Source: Novosphingobium album (ex Liu et al. 2023)
GTDB taxonomy: Bacteria > Pseudomonadota > Alphaproteobacteria > Sphingomonadales > Sphingomonadaceae
NCBI RefSeq assembly: GCF_029076845.1
Contig: NZ_JARESE010000073.1
Span: 79,163-143,162 of the forward strand
Direction of reading: 5' to 3'
DNA: 64,000 bases
Positions within the stretch are counted from its first letter, which is position 1; each line of letters begins with the position of its first letter. The notes beneath the pieces were generated by a model, which saw nothing but the letters and a program-made list of their open reading frames with translations, ran no database searches and was not told the origin of the DNA. Positions 23,228 through 32,772 of this stretch are shown here, in pieces. A program made the translations under genes and the position numbers.

Positions 23228-25246
23228 ATGCCCAAAGTCACCGTAGACGGACAGGAACTCGAAGTCCCGGCAGGGGCCACCGTGCTGCAGGCCTGTGAAC
23301 TGGCCGGCAAGGAGATTCCGCGCTTCTGCTATCACGAGCGCCTGTCGATCGCCGGCAATTGCCGCATGTGCCTGGTCGAAGTGAAGCCGGGGCCGCCCAA
23401 GCCGCAGGCAAGCTGCGCCCTTCCCGCCGCCGAGGGCCAGGAAATCCGCACCGATTCCGAAATGGTCAAGAAGGCGCGCGAAGGGGTGATGGAGTTCCTG
23501 CTCATCAATCACCCGCTCGATTGCCCGATCTGCGACCAGGGCGGCGAGTGCGACTTGCAGGACCAGGCCATGGCTTATGGCCGGGGCGGTTCGCGCTATC
23601 ACGAGAACAAGCGTGCCGTGACCGAGAAGTACATGGGCCCGCTCATCAAGACGGTGATGACGCGCTGCATCCACTGCACCCGCTGCGTGCGCTTCTCCGA
23701 GGAGATCGCCGGGGTGGACGAGATCGGCGCGCTCTATCGCGGCGAGAACATGCAGATTTCGACCTACCTCGAACATGCCGCCAGGCACGAGATGAGCGCC
23801 AATGTGATCGACCTGTGCCCGGTCGGCGCGCTGACCTCGCGCCCCTACGCGTTCGAGGCGCGGCCGTGGGAGCTGAAGAAGACGCTCGGCATCGACGTGT
23901 CCGACGCTTGCGGTGCCAATATCCGCATCGACAGCCGGGGCCGCGAAGTGCTGCGCGTGCTGCCGCGCGTCAACGACGACGTCAACGAGGAGTGGATCTC
24001 CGACAAGGCGCGCTACATGGTCGACGGCCTGACCAGGCGCCGGCTCGACAAGCCCTATCTGCGCCGCGATGGCAAGCTGGTGCCGGTGAGCTGGACCGAG
24101 GCGTTCGGCGCGATCGCCTCGCTCAATCCGGGCAGCAGGATCGCGGCGGTGGCGGGCGATCTGGTCGATTGCGAGACGATGTTCGCGGCCAAGGCGCTGC
24201 TCGGCGCGCTGGGTTCGAGCCTGCTCGAAGGCCGGCAGACCGGCATGGACTATGATACGTCGAGCCTGGCGGCGGTGAATTTCAACACGACGTTCGCCGG
24301 TATCGAGACGGCCGATGCGATCCTGATCGTCGGCTCGATGGTCCGCTGGGAAGCGCCGCTGGTGAACGTGCGGCTGCGCAAGGCGGTCAAGCGCGGGGCG
24401 AAGGTGTTCCTGGTCGGGCCGGAGTGGGAAACCACGTTCGGCGGCGTGTTCCTGGGCGAAGACCTGTCGGTGCTGGGCAACCTGCCCGAAGCCGTCACGC
24501 AGGCGTTCGGCGATGCCAGGCGCCCGGCGGTGATCGTCGGCGGCGCGGGGCTGGGCCGGGGCGGGCTGGATGCCTCGCTGGCGCTGGCCGGGCGCTTCAA
24601 CCTGGTGCGCGATCTGGAAGACTGCACCAAGTGGAATGGTTTCAACGTGCTGCACATGGCCGCCGCGCGCATGGGCGGGCTGATGCTCGGCTTCGCGCAG
24701 AAGGGCGGCATCGCCGATCTGGTCGCGGCCAAGCCCAAGGTGCTGATCGCGCTGGGCGCCGATGAAGTGGACTATGCCCGATTCGCCGATTCGATGATCG
24801 TCTACGTCGGCCACCACGGCGACAAGGGCGCGCACGCGGCGGACGTGGTCCTGCCAGCAGCGGCCTATACCGAGAAGGCCGGCACTTACGTCAACACCGA
24901 AGGCCGCGTGCAGATGGCCGACAAGGCCGTGTTCGCCCCGGGCGACGCGCGCGAGGACTGGTCGATCCTGCGCGCCATGGCCGATGCCTTCGGCGTGTCG
25001 GTGGGCTTCGACAGCTTCGAGGAATTGCGCGCCGCGATGATTTCGCAGGTTCCGGCGCTTGGCATCGAGGGTCTGGCGGACTACGGGAGCGACCTGCCCG
25101 CGGGCGGCGGTTCCGCCGCGGGCGGCATCGCCTATCCGGTCAAGGATTTCTACATGACCAACCCCATCGCCCGCGCCAGCGCGGTCATGCAGCGCTGCTC
25201 GGCCGAACTGCTGCATGGCGAGGATTTCGCGGAGGCGGCGGAATGA
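23228..25246 (+). CDS. nuoG: NADH-quinone oxidoreductase subunit G
   Basis: The 672-residue 75-kDa subunit carries electrons from NuoF. The N-terminal [2Fe-2S] domain has CYHERLS and CRMCLVEV, next come the cysteine motif CPICDQGGECDLQD and then CIHCTRCVRF for N4/N5-type clusters, and behind this a molybdopterin-oxidoreductase-like domain that has lost its cofactor. The length is that of the alphaproteobacterial form, shorter than the 908-residue E. coli protein. It overlaps nuoH by four bases. Confidence 0.95.
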   Translation: MPKVTVDGQELEVPAGATVLQACELAGKEIPRFCYHERLSIAGNCRMCLVEVKPGPPKPQASCALPAAEGQEIRTDSEMVKKAREGVMEFLLINHPLDCPICDQGGECDLQDQAMAYGRGGSRYHENKRAVTEKYMGPLIKTVMTRCIHCTRCVRFSEEIAGVDEIGALYRGENMQISTYLEHAARHEMSANVIDLCPVGALTSRPYAFEARPWELKKTLGIDVSDACGANIRIDSRGREVLRVLPRVNDDVNEEWISDKARYMVDGLTRRRLDKPYLRRDGKLVPVSWTEAFGAIASLNPGSRIAAVAGDLVDCETMFAAKALLGALGSSLLEGRQTGMDYDTSSLAAVNFNTTFAGIETADAILIVGSMVRWEAPLVNVRLRKAVKRGAKVFLVGPEWETTFGGVFLGEDLSVLGNLPEAVTQAFGDARRPAVIVGGAGLGRGGLDASLALAGRFNLVRDLEDCTKWNGFNVLHMAAARMGGLMLGFAQKGGIADLVAAKPKVLIALGADEVDYARFADSMIVYVGHHGDKGAHAADVVLPAAAYTEKAGTYVNTEGRVQMADKAVFAPGDAREDWSILRAMADAFGVSVGFDSFEELRAAMISQVPALGIEGLADYGSDLPAGGGSAAGGIAYPVKDFYMTNPIARASAVMQRCSAELLHGEDFAEAAE

Positions 25247-26283
25247 CCGCGTTCTTCGGCCAATGGCTACCCTATGAATGGGCGTGGTTCCTATCCACGA
25301 TCATCGGCATCTTGCTGATCGCGCTGCCGCTGATGCTGGGCGTGGCGATGATCATTTATGCCGACCGCAAGATCTGGGCGGCGATGGCGCTGCGGCGCGG
25401 GCCCAACGTGGTCGGCCCGTTCGGCCTGCTCCAGTCGTTCGCGGATGGCCTCAAGGTCTTCCTGCAGGAAACCATCATTCCCTCGGCGGCGAACAAGGGC
25501 ATCTTCCTGATCGCGCCGATCGTGACGTTCACCGTCGCGCTGATGGCCTGGGCGGTGATCCCGTTCAACTCGGGCGCCATCCTGGCCGATATCAACGTCG
25601 GCCTGCTCTATGTGCTCGCGATCAGTTCGCTGGGCGTCTACGGCACGATCATGGCCGGCTGGGCCTCGAACTCGAAATATCCGTTCTTCTCGGCGATGCG
25701 CGCCTCGGCGCAGATGATCTCCTATGAAGTCTCGATCGGCTTCATCCTGATCTGCGTGGTGCTGTGGGCGGGCACGTTCAACATGAACGACATCGTCAAG
25801 GCGCAGCAGGCGCATGTCTGGATCGTCAACGGCTTCTTCATCAACCCGCTGCTCTTCCCGATGTGGGTGATGTTCCTGATCTCCGGCATGGCCGAGACGC
25901 AACGCGCCCCGTTCGATCTGACCGAGGCCGAATCGGAGCTGGTCGCCGGCTACCAGACCGAATATTCCTCGATGGCCTTCGCGCTGTACTGGCTGGGCGA
26001 ATACGCCAACGTGCTGCTGATGTGCGCGCTCAACGCCACGCTGTTCTTCGGCGGATGGCTGCCGCCGCTCGACATTCCGGTGCTCTACTACGTGCCCGGT
26101 TTCGTCTGGTTGCTGCTCAAGATCCTGTTCTTCTTTTTCGTCTTCTCCTGGGTGAAGGCGACCGTCCCGCGCTATCGCTATGACCAGCTCATGCGGCTGG
26201 GCTGGAAAGTGTTCCTGCCCGTCTCGCTCGGCTTCGTGGTGGTGGTTTCGGGCTATCTGATGTTCACGAGGTACGGGGCATGA
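25243..26283 (+). CDS. nuoH: NADH-quinone oxidoreductase subunit H
   Basis: The 346-residue membrane subunit has eight helices and lines the quinone channel and the first proton path. The conserved motifs ADRKIWAAMALRRGPNVVGPFG (positions about 25360-25430) and ETQRAPFDLTEAESELV are intact, including the glutamates of the E-channel. It follows nuoG with a four-base overlap and overlaps nuoI by four. Confidence 0.95.
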   Translation: MTAFFGQWLPYEWAWFLSTIIGILLIALPLMLGVAMIIYADRKIWAAMALRRGPNVVGPFGLLQSFADGLKVFLQETIIPSAANKGIFLIAPIVTFTVALMAWAVIPFNSGAILADINVGLLYVLAISSLGVYGTIMAGWASNSKYPFFSAMRASAQMISYEVSIGFILICVVLWAGTFNMNDIVKAQQAHVWIVNGFFINPLLFPMWVMFLISGMAETQRAPFDLTEAESELVAGYQTEYSSMAFALYWLGEYANVLLMCALNATLFFGGWLPPLDIPVLYYVPGFVWLLLKILFFFFVFSWVKATVPRYRYDQLMRLGWKVFLPVSLGFVVVVSGYLMFTRYGA

Positions 26284-26765
26284 CTGTCGCACAACTCGTC
26301 AAAAGCTTCACGCTGTGGGAATTCCTCAAGGCGCACTGGCTGACCTTGCAGTATTTCTTCAAGCCCAAGGCGACGATCAACTACCCGTTCGAGAAGAACC
26401 CGCTCTCTCCGCGCTTCCGCGGCGAGCACGCGCTGCGCCGTTATCCCAACGGCGAGGAGCGCTGCATCGCCTGCAAGCTGTGCGAGGCGGTCTGCCCGGC
26501 GCAGGCGATCACCATCGAGGCCGAGCCGCGCGCCGACGGATCGCGCCGCACGACGCGCTATGACATCGACATGACCAAGTGCATCTACTGCGGCTTCTGC
26601 CAGGAAGCCTGCCCGGTGGATGCCATCGTCGAAGGGCCGAACTTCGAATACGCGACCGAAACGCGCGAGGAACTGCTCTACGACAAGGCCAAACTCTTGG
26701 CGAACGGGGACAAGTGGGAGCGGGCCATCGCCGTGAACCTTGAAGCCGACGCGCCGTATCGGTAG
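26280..26765 (+). CDS. nuoI: NADH-quinone oxidoreductase subunit I
   Basis: The 161-residue subunit is a two-[4Fe-4S] ferredoxin (clusters N6a and N6b). Both motifs are complete: CIACKLCEAVCPAQAI and CIYCGFCQEACPVDAI. The N-terminal amphipathic helix (LWEFLKAHWLTLQYFF) anchors it to the membrane arm. It overlaps nuoH by four bases and is followed by a 27-base gap. Confidence 0.95.
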   Translation: MTVAQLVKSFTLWEFLKAHWLTLQYFFKPKATINYPFEKNPLSPRFRGEHALRRYPNGEERCIACKLCEAVCPAQAITIEAEPRADGSRRTTRYDIDMTKCIYCGFCQEACPVDAIVEGPNFEYATETREELLYDKAKLLANGDKWERAIAVNLEADAPYR

Positions 26766-26792
26766 GGGCGCGCCCAGGGGATCGGCACTTCC

Positions 26793-27410
26793 ATGATTCA
26801 GATTTTCGCCTTCTACCTTTTCGCGGTGATGACGATCGCCTCCGGCGCGATCACCATCCTGGCGCGCAACCCGGTGCACTCGGTGCTCTGGCTCATCCTG
26901 GCGTTCTTCAACGCCGCGGGCCTGATGGTGCTGGCCGGTGCCGAGTTCATCGCCATGCTGCTGGTCATCGTCTATGTCGGCGCGGTCGCGGTGCTGTTCC
27001 TGTTCGTGGTCATGATGCTCGACATCGATTTCGCGGAACTGCGCGCGGGCTTCATCCGCAACTTCCCGCTCGGCATGGTGCTCGCGCTGGCGCTGCTGGC
27101 GGAAATGGTGCTGGGGATCGGCGCCTACCGCGCCGGCGCGCTCAAGCTCGGCACGCCTGACGGAACCGCCACGACGGCGGCCGGAGCCTCGAATATCGAG
27201 GCGATCGGCGCGCTGCTCTACGGGCGCTATCTGTTCCTGTTCGAAGCGGCCGGCATCATCCTGCTGGTCGCGATGATCGGCGCGATCGTGCTGACCCATC
27301 GCCAGCGCGGCGATGTGCGCGGCCAGAATATCGCCAGGCAGGTCGCGCGCCGGCCGGACGAGGCGACGGTCAACCTGCGGCCGGAAGTGGGCAAGGGGGT
27401 TACGCTGTGA
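26793..27410 (+). CDS. nuoJ: NADH-quinone oxidoreductase subunit J
   Basis: The 205-residue membrane subunit has five helices. The third contains the conserved IVYVGAVAVLFLFVVMML segment whose pi-bulge rotates in catalysis. A non-conserved loop with TPDGTATTAAG lies before helix 5, and the tail after HRQRGDVRGQN is soluble. The ATG has GGGGAT nine bases upstream. Its stop overlaps the nuoK GTG start (GTGA). Confidence 0.93.
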   Translation: MIQIFAFYLFAVMTIASGAITILARNPVHSVLWLILAFFNAAGLMVLAGAEFIAMLLVIVYVGAVAVLFLFVVMMLDIDFAELRAGFIRNFPLGMVLALALLAEMVLGIGAYRAGALKLGTPDGTATTAAGASNIEAIGALLYGRYLFLFEAAGIILLVAMIGAIVLTHRQRGDVRGQNIARQVARRPDEATVNLRPEVGKGVTL

Positions 27411-27712
27411 TCGGTATCGAACACTATGTCGTCGTCAGCTCGATCCTGTTCGTGCTCGGCGTGCTCGGCATCTTTCTCAACCGCAAGAACGTGATCGTCA
27501 TCCTCATGGCGATCGAGCTGATCCTGCTGGCGGTGAACATCAATCTCGTCGCATTCAGCGCGTTCCTGCATGACCTGACGGGGCAGATCTTCGCCATGTT
27601 CGTGCTCACCGTCGCCGCCGGCGAGGCGGCGATCGGACTGGCGATCCTGGTGATCTATTTCCGTGATCGCGGCACCATCGCGGTCGACGACGTGAACCGG
27701 ATGAAGGGGTAA
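27407..27712 (+). CDS. nuoK: NADH-quinone oxidoreductase subunit K
   Basis: The 101-residue three-helix proton-path subunit carries the conserved intramembrane glutamates, in MAIELILLAVNIN and in AAGEAAIGLAIL. It begins at a GTG inside the nuoJ stop, with AAGGGGG upstream. Five bases separate it from nuoL. Confidence 0.95.
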   Translation: MIGIEHYVVVSSILFVLGVLGIFLNRKNVIVILMAIELILLAVNINLVAFSAFLHDLTGQIFAMFVLTVAAGEAAIGLAILVIYFRDRGTIAVDDVNRMKG

Positions 27713-27717
27713 GCGCC

Positions 27718-29769
27718 TTGCAATCGATCCTGTTCATCGTCTTCCTGCCGCTGCTGGCCGCGATCGTCGCCGGCCTTGGCAACAAGGCGCTTGGCGCGCT
27801 GCCCGCCAAGGTGCTGACCACCGGCGCGCTGTTCATCGCCTGCGCGCTGTCGTGGCCGATCTTCATCAGCTTCCTGGCCGGCAATGCCGAAGCCACCGTC
27901 GTTCCCGTGCTCAAGTGGGTGCAATCGGGTACGCTGACGTTCGACTGGGCCTTGCGCGTCGATACGCTGACCGCGGTGATGCTCGTCGTCGTGACCAGCG
28001 TTTCCGCGCTCGTGCACCTCTATTCCTGGGGGTACATGTCGGACGAGCCGGATCAGCCGCGCTTCTTCGCCTATCTCTCGCTGTTCACCTTCGCCATGCT
28101 GATGCTGGTGACGGCCGACAATCTCGTCCAGATGTTCTTCGGCTGGGAAGGGGTGGGCCTTGCCTCCTACCTCCTCATCGGCTTCTGGTTCCGCAAGCCT
28201 TCGGCCAGCGCCGCCGCGATCAAGGCTTTCGTGGTCAACCGCGTGGGCGATCTGGGCTTCATGCTTGGCATCTTCGGCACCTTCCTGGTGTTCGGCACGG
28301 TCTCGATCCCGGAGATCCTCGCCGCCGCGCCCGGCATGGCCGGATCGACCATCGGCTTCCTCGGCCATCGCTTCGATACGATGACGGTGCTGTGCATCCT
28401 CCTGTTCATCGGCGCGATGGGCAAGTCGGCGCAGCTTGGCCTGCACACCTGGCTTCCCGACGCGATGGAAGGCCCGACGCCGGTTTCCGCGCTGATCCAC
28501 GCCGCCACCATGGTCACGGCCGGCGTCTTCATGGTCTGCCGCCTCTCGCCAATGTTCGAAGCGAGCCCGACCGCGCTGAGCTTCGTCACCTTCATCGGCG
28601 CGGCCACCTGCTTCTTCGCCGCCACGATCGGCACGACGCAGTGGGACATCAAGCGCGTCATCGCCTATTCCACCTGTTCGCAGCTCGGCTACATGTTCTT
28701 CGCCGCCGGCGTGGGCGCTTATGGCGCGGCCATGTTCCATCTGTTCACGCACGCCTTCTTCAAGGCGCTGCTGTTCCTGGGCGCGGGCTCGGTGATCCAC
28801 GCGATGCACCATGAGCAGGACATGCGCCATTACGGCGCGCTGCGTAAGCAGATCCCGATCACCTTCTGGGCGATGACCGCGGGCACGCTGGCCATCACCG
28901 GCGTCGGCATCGCGGGCGTCGCGGGTTTCGCCGGCTTCTATTCGAAGGACGCGATCCTGGAAGCCGCGTTCGGCAGCAACACCCAGATCGGCAGCTTCGC
29001 CTTCTGGATGGGCATCACCGCCGCGCTGATGACCAGCTTCTATTCCTGGCGCCTCGTCTTCCTGACCTTCTTCGGCAAGCCGCGCTGGGCCGGCTCGGAG
29101 CACATCCAGCACGCGGTGCACGATGCGCACGGGCATGATGGCCACGGTCACGATGCCCATGCGCATGACGATCACGGGCATGGCCACGCCGATCATGGTG
29201 ACGGCACGGCGGGCTATCACCCGCACGAAAGCCCGCTGGTCATGCTGATCCCGCTCATCGTGCTTTCGCTCGGCGCGATCTTCGCCGGCATCGTGTTCAA
29301 CCATGCATTCATCAGCGAAGGCACGGGCGAGTTCTGGAAAGGCAGCCTGGCGTTCTCCGAACACCTGATCCACGCGATGCACGGCGTGCCGACCTGGGTG
29401 AAATGGGCGCCGTTCACCGTCATGGCCATCGGTTTCGCGATCGCCTGGTACGGCTACATGCACAACACGAAGTTCCCGGCCATGGTGGCGGAACAGCTCG
29501 GCCCGATCTACCGCTTCGTCTACAACAAGTGGTACTTCGACGAGCTTTACCACTACGCCTTCGTCGTGCCTGCCTTCTGGCTCGGCCGCGTGTTCTGGAA
29601 ACAGGGCGATATCGGCCTGATCGACCGCCTCGGCCCGGACGGCGCCGCGTGGGTCGTCGCCAAGGGCTCGACTTATGCGCAAAAGGTGCAGTCGGGATAT
29701 CTCTATAGCTACGCACTGGTGATGCTGCTCGGACTTGTCGGCGCCATCAGCTGGGTGATCGCGGGATAA
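27718..29769 (+). CDS. nuoL: NADH-quinone oxidoreductase subunit L with His-rich loop
   Basis: The 683-residue antiporter-like subunit pumps protons at the far end of the membrane arm. It has many helices, the GWEGVGLASYLLIGFW core, the lysine/histidine helix GLHTWLPDAMEGPTPVSALIHAATMV (positions about 28440-28515), and the C-terminal lateral helix ending in the last 60 residues. The start is a TTG at 27718, with AAGGGG upstream. Residues about 462-503 form a histidine/aspartate-rich loop (GHDGHGHDAHAHDDHGHGH) absent from E. coli NuoL and facing the soluble side. Confidence 0.95.
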   Translation: MQSILFIVFLPLLAAIVAGLGNKALGALPAKVLTTGALFIACALSWPIFISFLAGNAEATVVPVLKWVQSGTLTFDWALRVDTLTAVMLVVVTSVSALVHLYSWGYMSDEPDQPRFFAYLSLFTFAMLMLVTADNLVQMFFGWEGVGLASYLLIGFWFRKPSASAAAIKAFVVNRVGDLGFMLGIFGTFLVFGTVSIPEILAAAPGMAGSTIGFLGHRFDTMTVLCILLFIGAMGKSAQLGLHTWLPDAMEGPTPVSALIHAATMVTAGVFMVCRLSPMFEASPTALSFVTFIGAATCFFAATIGTTQWDIKRVIAYSTCSQLGYMFFAAGVGAYGAAMFHLFTHAFFKALLFLGAGSVIHAMHHEQDMRHYGALRKQIPITFWAMTAGTLAITGVGIAGVAGFAGFYSKDAILEAAFGSNTQIGSFAFWMGITAALMTSFYSWRLVFLTFFGKPRWAGSEHIQHAVHDAHGHDGHGHDAHAHDDHGHGHADHGDGTAGYHPHESPLVMLIPLIVLSLGAIFAGIVFNHAFISEGTGEFWKGSLAFSEHLIHAMHGVPTWVKWAPFTVMAIGFAIAWYGYMHNTKFPAMVAEQLGPIYRFVYNKWYFDELYHYAFVVPAFWLGRVFWKQGDIGLIDRLGPDGAAWVVAKGSTYAQKVQSGYLYSYALVMLLGLVGAISWVIAG

Positions 29770-29773
29770 GACG

Positions 29774-31309
29774 ATGAGTGGTTTTCCGATCCTCAGCCTG
29801 ATGCTGCTCGTGCCGCTCGTCGCGGCGATCGCCTGCCTGTTCCTGGAGGCGAAGCCCGCGCGCGCGCTGGCGCTTGCCGCGACGCTGGTCGATTTCATGC
29901 TCGGCGTGGTGCTCTGGGCGAATTACGATATCGGCGGCGCGCAGTGGCAGTTCACCGAACGCACCGCGTTGTTCGCCGGCTTCTCCTATGCGCTGGGCAT
30001 CGATGGCATCGCGCTGATGCTGATCATGCTCTCGGTCTTCCTCATGCCGATCTGCATCGGCGCGAGCTGGACCTCGATCGAAAAGCGCGTCGGCGAATAC
30101 ATGGCCGCCTTCCTGCTGATGGAAACGCTGATGATCGGCGTGTTCGCGGCGCAGGATCTCTACCTGTTCTACATTTTCTTCGAAGCCGGCCTGATCCCGA
30201 TGTACCTGATCATCGGCATCTGGGGCGGGCAGGACCGGATCTACGCCAGCTACAAGTTCTTCCTCTACACGCTGCTCGGATCGGTGCTGATGCTGATCGC
30301 GATGTTGTGGATGGTGAACGAGGCGGGCACCACCGATATCCCCACGCTGATGGCCTATGACTTCCCGGCGAAGGCGCAGACCTGGCTGTGGCTGGCCTTC
30401 TTCGCCAGCTTCGCGGTGAAGATGCCGATGTGGCCGGTCCACACCTGGCTGCCCGACGCGCACGTGCAGGCGCCCACTGCCGGATCGGTGATCTTGGCCG
30501 GCGTGCTGCTGAAGATGGGCGGCTACGGCTTCATCCGTTTCTCGCTGCCGATGTTCCCCGAAGCTTCGGCCCAGTTCGCCTGGCTGGTCTTCGCGCTGTC
30601 GATGATCGCGGTGGTCTACACGTCGCTCGTCGCGCTGGTGCAGCACGACATGAAGAAGCTGATCGCCTATTCCTCGGTGGCGCACATGGCGATCGTGACG
30701 ATCGGCCTGTTCGCCTTCAACACGCAGGGCCTCGAAGGCTCGATGATCGTGATGCTCAGCCACGGCCTGGTCTCGGGCGCGCTGTTCCTCGCGGTCGGCG
30801 TGATCTATGACCGGCTGCACACCCGCGAGATCGACCGCTACGGCGGCCTGTCGATCAACATGCCGCATTACGCGCTGTTCTTCATGCTCTTCACCATGGC
30901 CTCGATCGGCCTGCCGGGTACGAGCGGCTTCGTCGGCGAGTTCCTCAGCCTTGGCGGCATCTATCAGGTGTCGAGCTGGGTCGCGCTGGTCTGCACCACC
31001 GGCATCATCCTGGGCGCGGCCTACATGCTCTACCTCTATCGCCGCGTCGCCTTTGGCGAGCAGAAGCACGCCGATGCCGCCGCGATGCCCGACCTTTCGT
31101 TGCGCGAGTATCTGATGATGATCCCGCTGGGCCTCGCGGTGCTGTGGATGGGCGTTTATCCCGAAAGTTTCCTGGCGCCGATGCGCGCGGACATCGCCGC
31201 GCTCGACGCCCGCGTCGCACGCGCCAGGCCGGAGGGCGATGCAAAGCTCGCCATGGGCAAGGGCAAGCCCGCGCACGAAGCCGAAGCCGCGCATGAGGGG
31301 GCACACTGA
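29774..31309 (+). CDS. nuoM: NADH-quinone oxidoreductase subunit M
   Basis: The 511-residue antiporter-like subunit has 14 expected helices. The proton path residues lie in WPVHTWLPDAHVQAPT and in the FEAGLIPMYLIIGIWGG glutamate helix. The tail after ARARPEGDAKLA is short, charged and histidine-containing (HEAEAAHEGAH). Its stop and the nuoN start share one base (TGATG). Confidence 0.95.
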   Translation: MSGFPILSLMLLVPLVAAIACLFLEAKPARALALAATLVDFMLGVVLWANYDIGGAQWQFTERTALFAGFSYALGIDGIALMLIMLSVFLMPICIGASWTSIEKRVGEYMAAFLLMETLMIGVFAAQDLYLFYIFFEAGLIPMYLIIGIWGGQDRIYASYKFFLYTLLGSVLMLIAMLWMVNEAGTTDIPTLMAYDFPAKAQTWLWLAFFASFAVKMPMWPVHTWLPDAHVQAPTAGSVILAGVLLKMGGYGFIRFSLPMFPEASAQFAWLVFALSMIAVVYTSLVALVQHDMKKLIAYSSVAHMAIVTIGLFAFNTQGLEGSMIVMLSHGLVSGALFLAVGVIYDRLHTREIDRYGGLSINMPHYALFFMLFTMASIGLPGTSGFVGEFLSLGGIYQVSSWVALVCTTGIILGAAYMLYLYRRVAFGEQKHADAAAMPDLSLREYLMMIPLGLAVLWMGVYPESFLAPMRADIAALDARVARARPEGDAKLAMGKGKPAHEAEAAHEGAH

Positions 31310-32772
31310 TGGACTGGTTGCAGTCGCTGCGCCTGATCGCGCCGGAAGAAACGCTGAGCATTGCCGGCCTCGTGCTGCTGCTGGTCGCCGCCTGGGGCGG
31401 GGACAAGGCCGCGCGGCTGATCAGCGTGGCCTCGGTCGCCGCGCTGGTGGGCGCCGCATTCCTCGTCATGCCCGCGCTGTGCGGCGGCGCGATGGGCCCT
31501 GACGCGCAGGCGTTCGGGGACCAGTATCGCGCCGATGCCTTCGCCAGCTTCGCCAAGCTGCTGATCTATGGCGCGGCCGCCGCCTCGCTGGTGATCGCGC
31601 CCGCTTTCTTCGACCGGCTGCGGGCGATGCGCGCGGAATATCCGCTGCTCATCCTGTTCGCCGCGCTGGGCATGGGCATGATGGTCTCGGCCAGCAACCT
31701 GCTGACGCTCTACATCGGCCTCGAACTCAATTCGCTTGCCTCCTACGTGCTGGCCGCCTTCCTGCGGTCCGACGACCGCTCGGCCGAGGCGGGGCTCAAG
31801 TATTTCGTGCTGGGCTCGCTGGCGAGCGGCATCCTGCTTTTCGGCATCAGCCTGACTTATGGCTTCACCGGCACGACCTCGTTCGAAGGCATCCGCGTGG
31901 CGCTCGAAGGCGGGCTGTCGCACGGCGCGCTGTTCGGCATCGTCTTCATGCTGGCTGGCCTGGCCTTCAAGATCAGCGCGGTGCCGTTCCACATGTGGAC
32001 GCCCGACGTCTATGAAGGCGCGCCCACGCCGGTGACGACCTTCTTCGCCACCGCGCCCAAGGTCGCCGCGCTGGCGCTGACCATGCGCGTCGCGCTCGAT
32101 GCCTTCGGGCCGCAGTCGGACGCATGGCGCCAGATCGTGATCTTCGCCTCGCTCGCCTCGATCGTGGTCGGCGCGCTCGGCGCCATCGGCCAGGCCAATA
32201 TCAAGCGGCTGATGGCCTATTCCTCGATCAACAACGTCGGCTTCATGCTGATCGGCCTTGCCGCCGCGACGCCGGCCGGCGCATCGGCCATGCTGGTCTA
32301 CCTGACGATTTACGTCGCCATGTCTCTGGGCGGTTTCATCGCGATCCTGATGCTCAAGGACGAGGCGGGCGAGCCGGTCGAGGCGATCGCGCAGATCGCC
32401 GGCCTGTCACGCACGCGGCCCGGCCTTGCCGCCGCGCTGGCGATGGTCATGTTCAGCCTGGCCGGCATCCCGCCGCTGTTCGGTTTCTGGGGCAAGTTCG
32501 TCGTCTTCCAGGCGGCGGTGCAGGCCGGGCTGGTTCCGCTGGCGGCGATCGGTATCGCGGCTTCGGTGATTGGCGCGTTCTACTACCTCAAGGTCGTCAA
32601 GATCATGTATTTCGACGAGCCGGCCGACGTGGTGAAGGGCCGCAGCGACTGGGCCCACCAGGCGCTGCTGGTATTGGCCACCGTGTTCATCTCGCCGCTG
32701 GGCTACCTGCTGACCAAGTGGCTCGGCGGTCTGGCCGACGTGGCCGCAAGCGCGCTTTTCCTTGCCGCATAA
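31309..32772 (+). CDS. nuoN: NADH-quinone oxidoreductase subunit N
   Basis: The 487-residue antiporter-like subunit is the last complex I gene of the operon. It shows the glutamate helix LYIGLELNSLASYVLAAF, the lysine helix AFKISAVPFHMWTPDVYEGAP (positions about 31966-32025), and FSLAGIPPLFGFWGK. Its last 11 bases overlap the birA start. Confidence 0.95.
   Translation: MDWLQSLRLIAPEETLSIAGLVLLLVAAWGGDKAARLISVASVAALVGAAFLVMPALCGGAMGPDAQAFGDQYRADAFASFAKLLIYGAAAASLVIAPAFFDRLRAMRAEYPLLILFAALGMGMMVSASNLLTLYIGLELNSLASYVLAAFLRSDDRSAEAGLKYFVLGSLASGILLFGISLTYGFTGTTSFEGIRVALEGGLSHGALFGIVFMLAGLAFKISAVPFHMWTPDVYEGAPTPVTTFFATAPKVAALALTMRVALDAFGPQSDAWRQIVIFASLASIVVGALGAIGQANIKRLMAYSSINNVGFMLIGLAAATPAGASAMLVYLTIYVAMSLGGFIAILMLKDEAGEPVEAIAQIAGLSRTRPGLAAALAMVMFSLAGIPPLFGFWGKFVVFQAAVQAGLVPLAAIGIAASVIGAFYYLKVVKIMYFDEPADVVKGRSDWAHQALLVLATVFISPLGYLLTKWLGGLADVAASALFLAA

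Noticed and set aside
22235..25216. Very long antisense open frame (nearly 1000 codons) opposite the exported-protein gene and nuoG
   Set aside because: The product is arginine-, histidine- and glycine-rich with no recognisable domain and exactly mirrors clear complex I genes. In GC-rich DNA, stop codons are rare in antisense frames, so this is a shadow. The same holds for the long frames opposite nuoL, nuoM, the MFS gene and the nitronate-monooxygenase-like gene.
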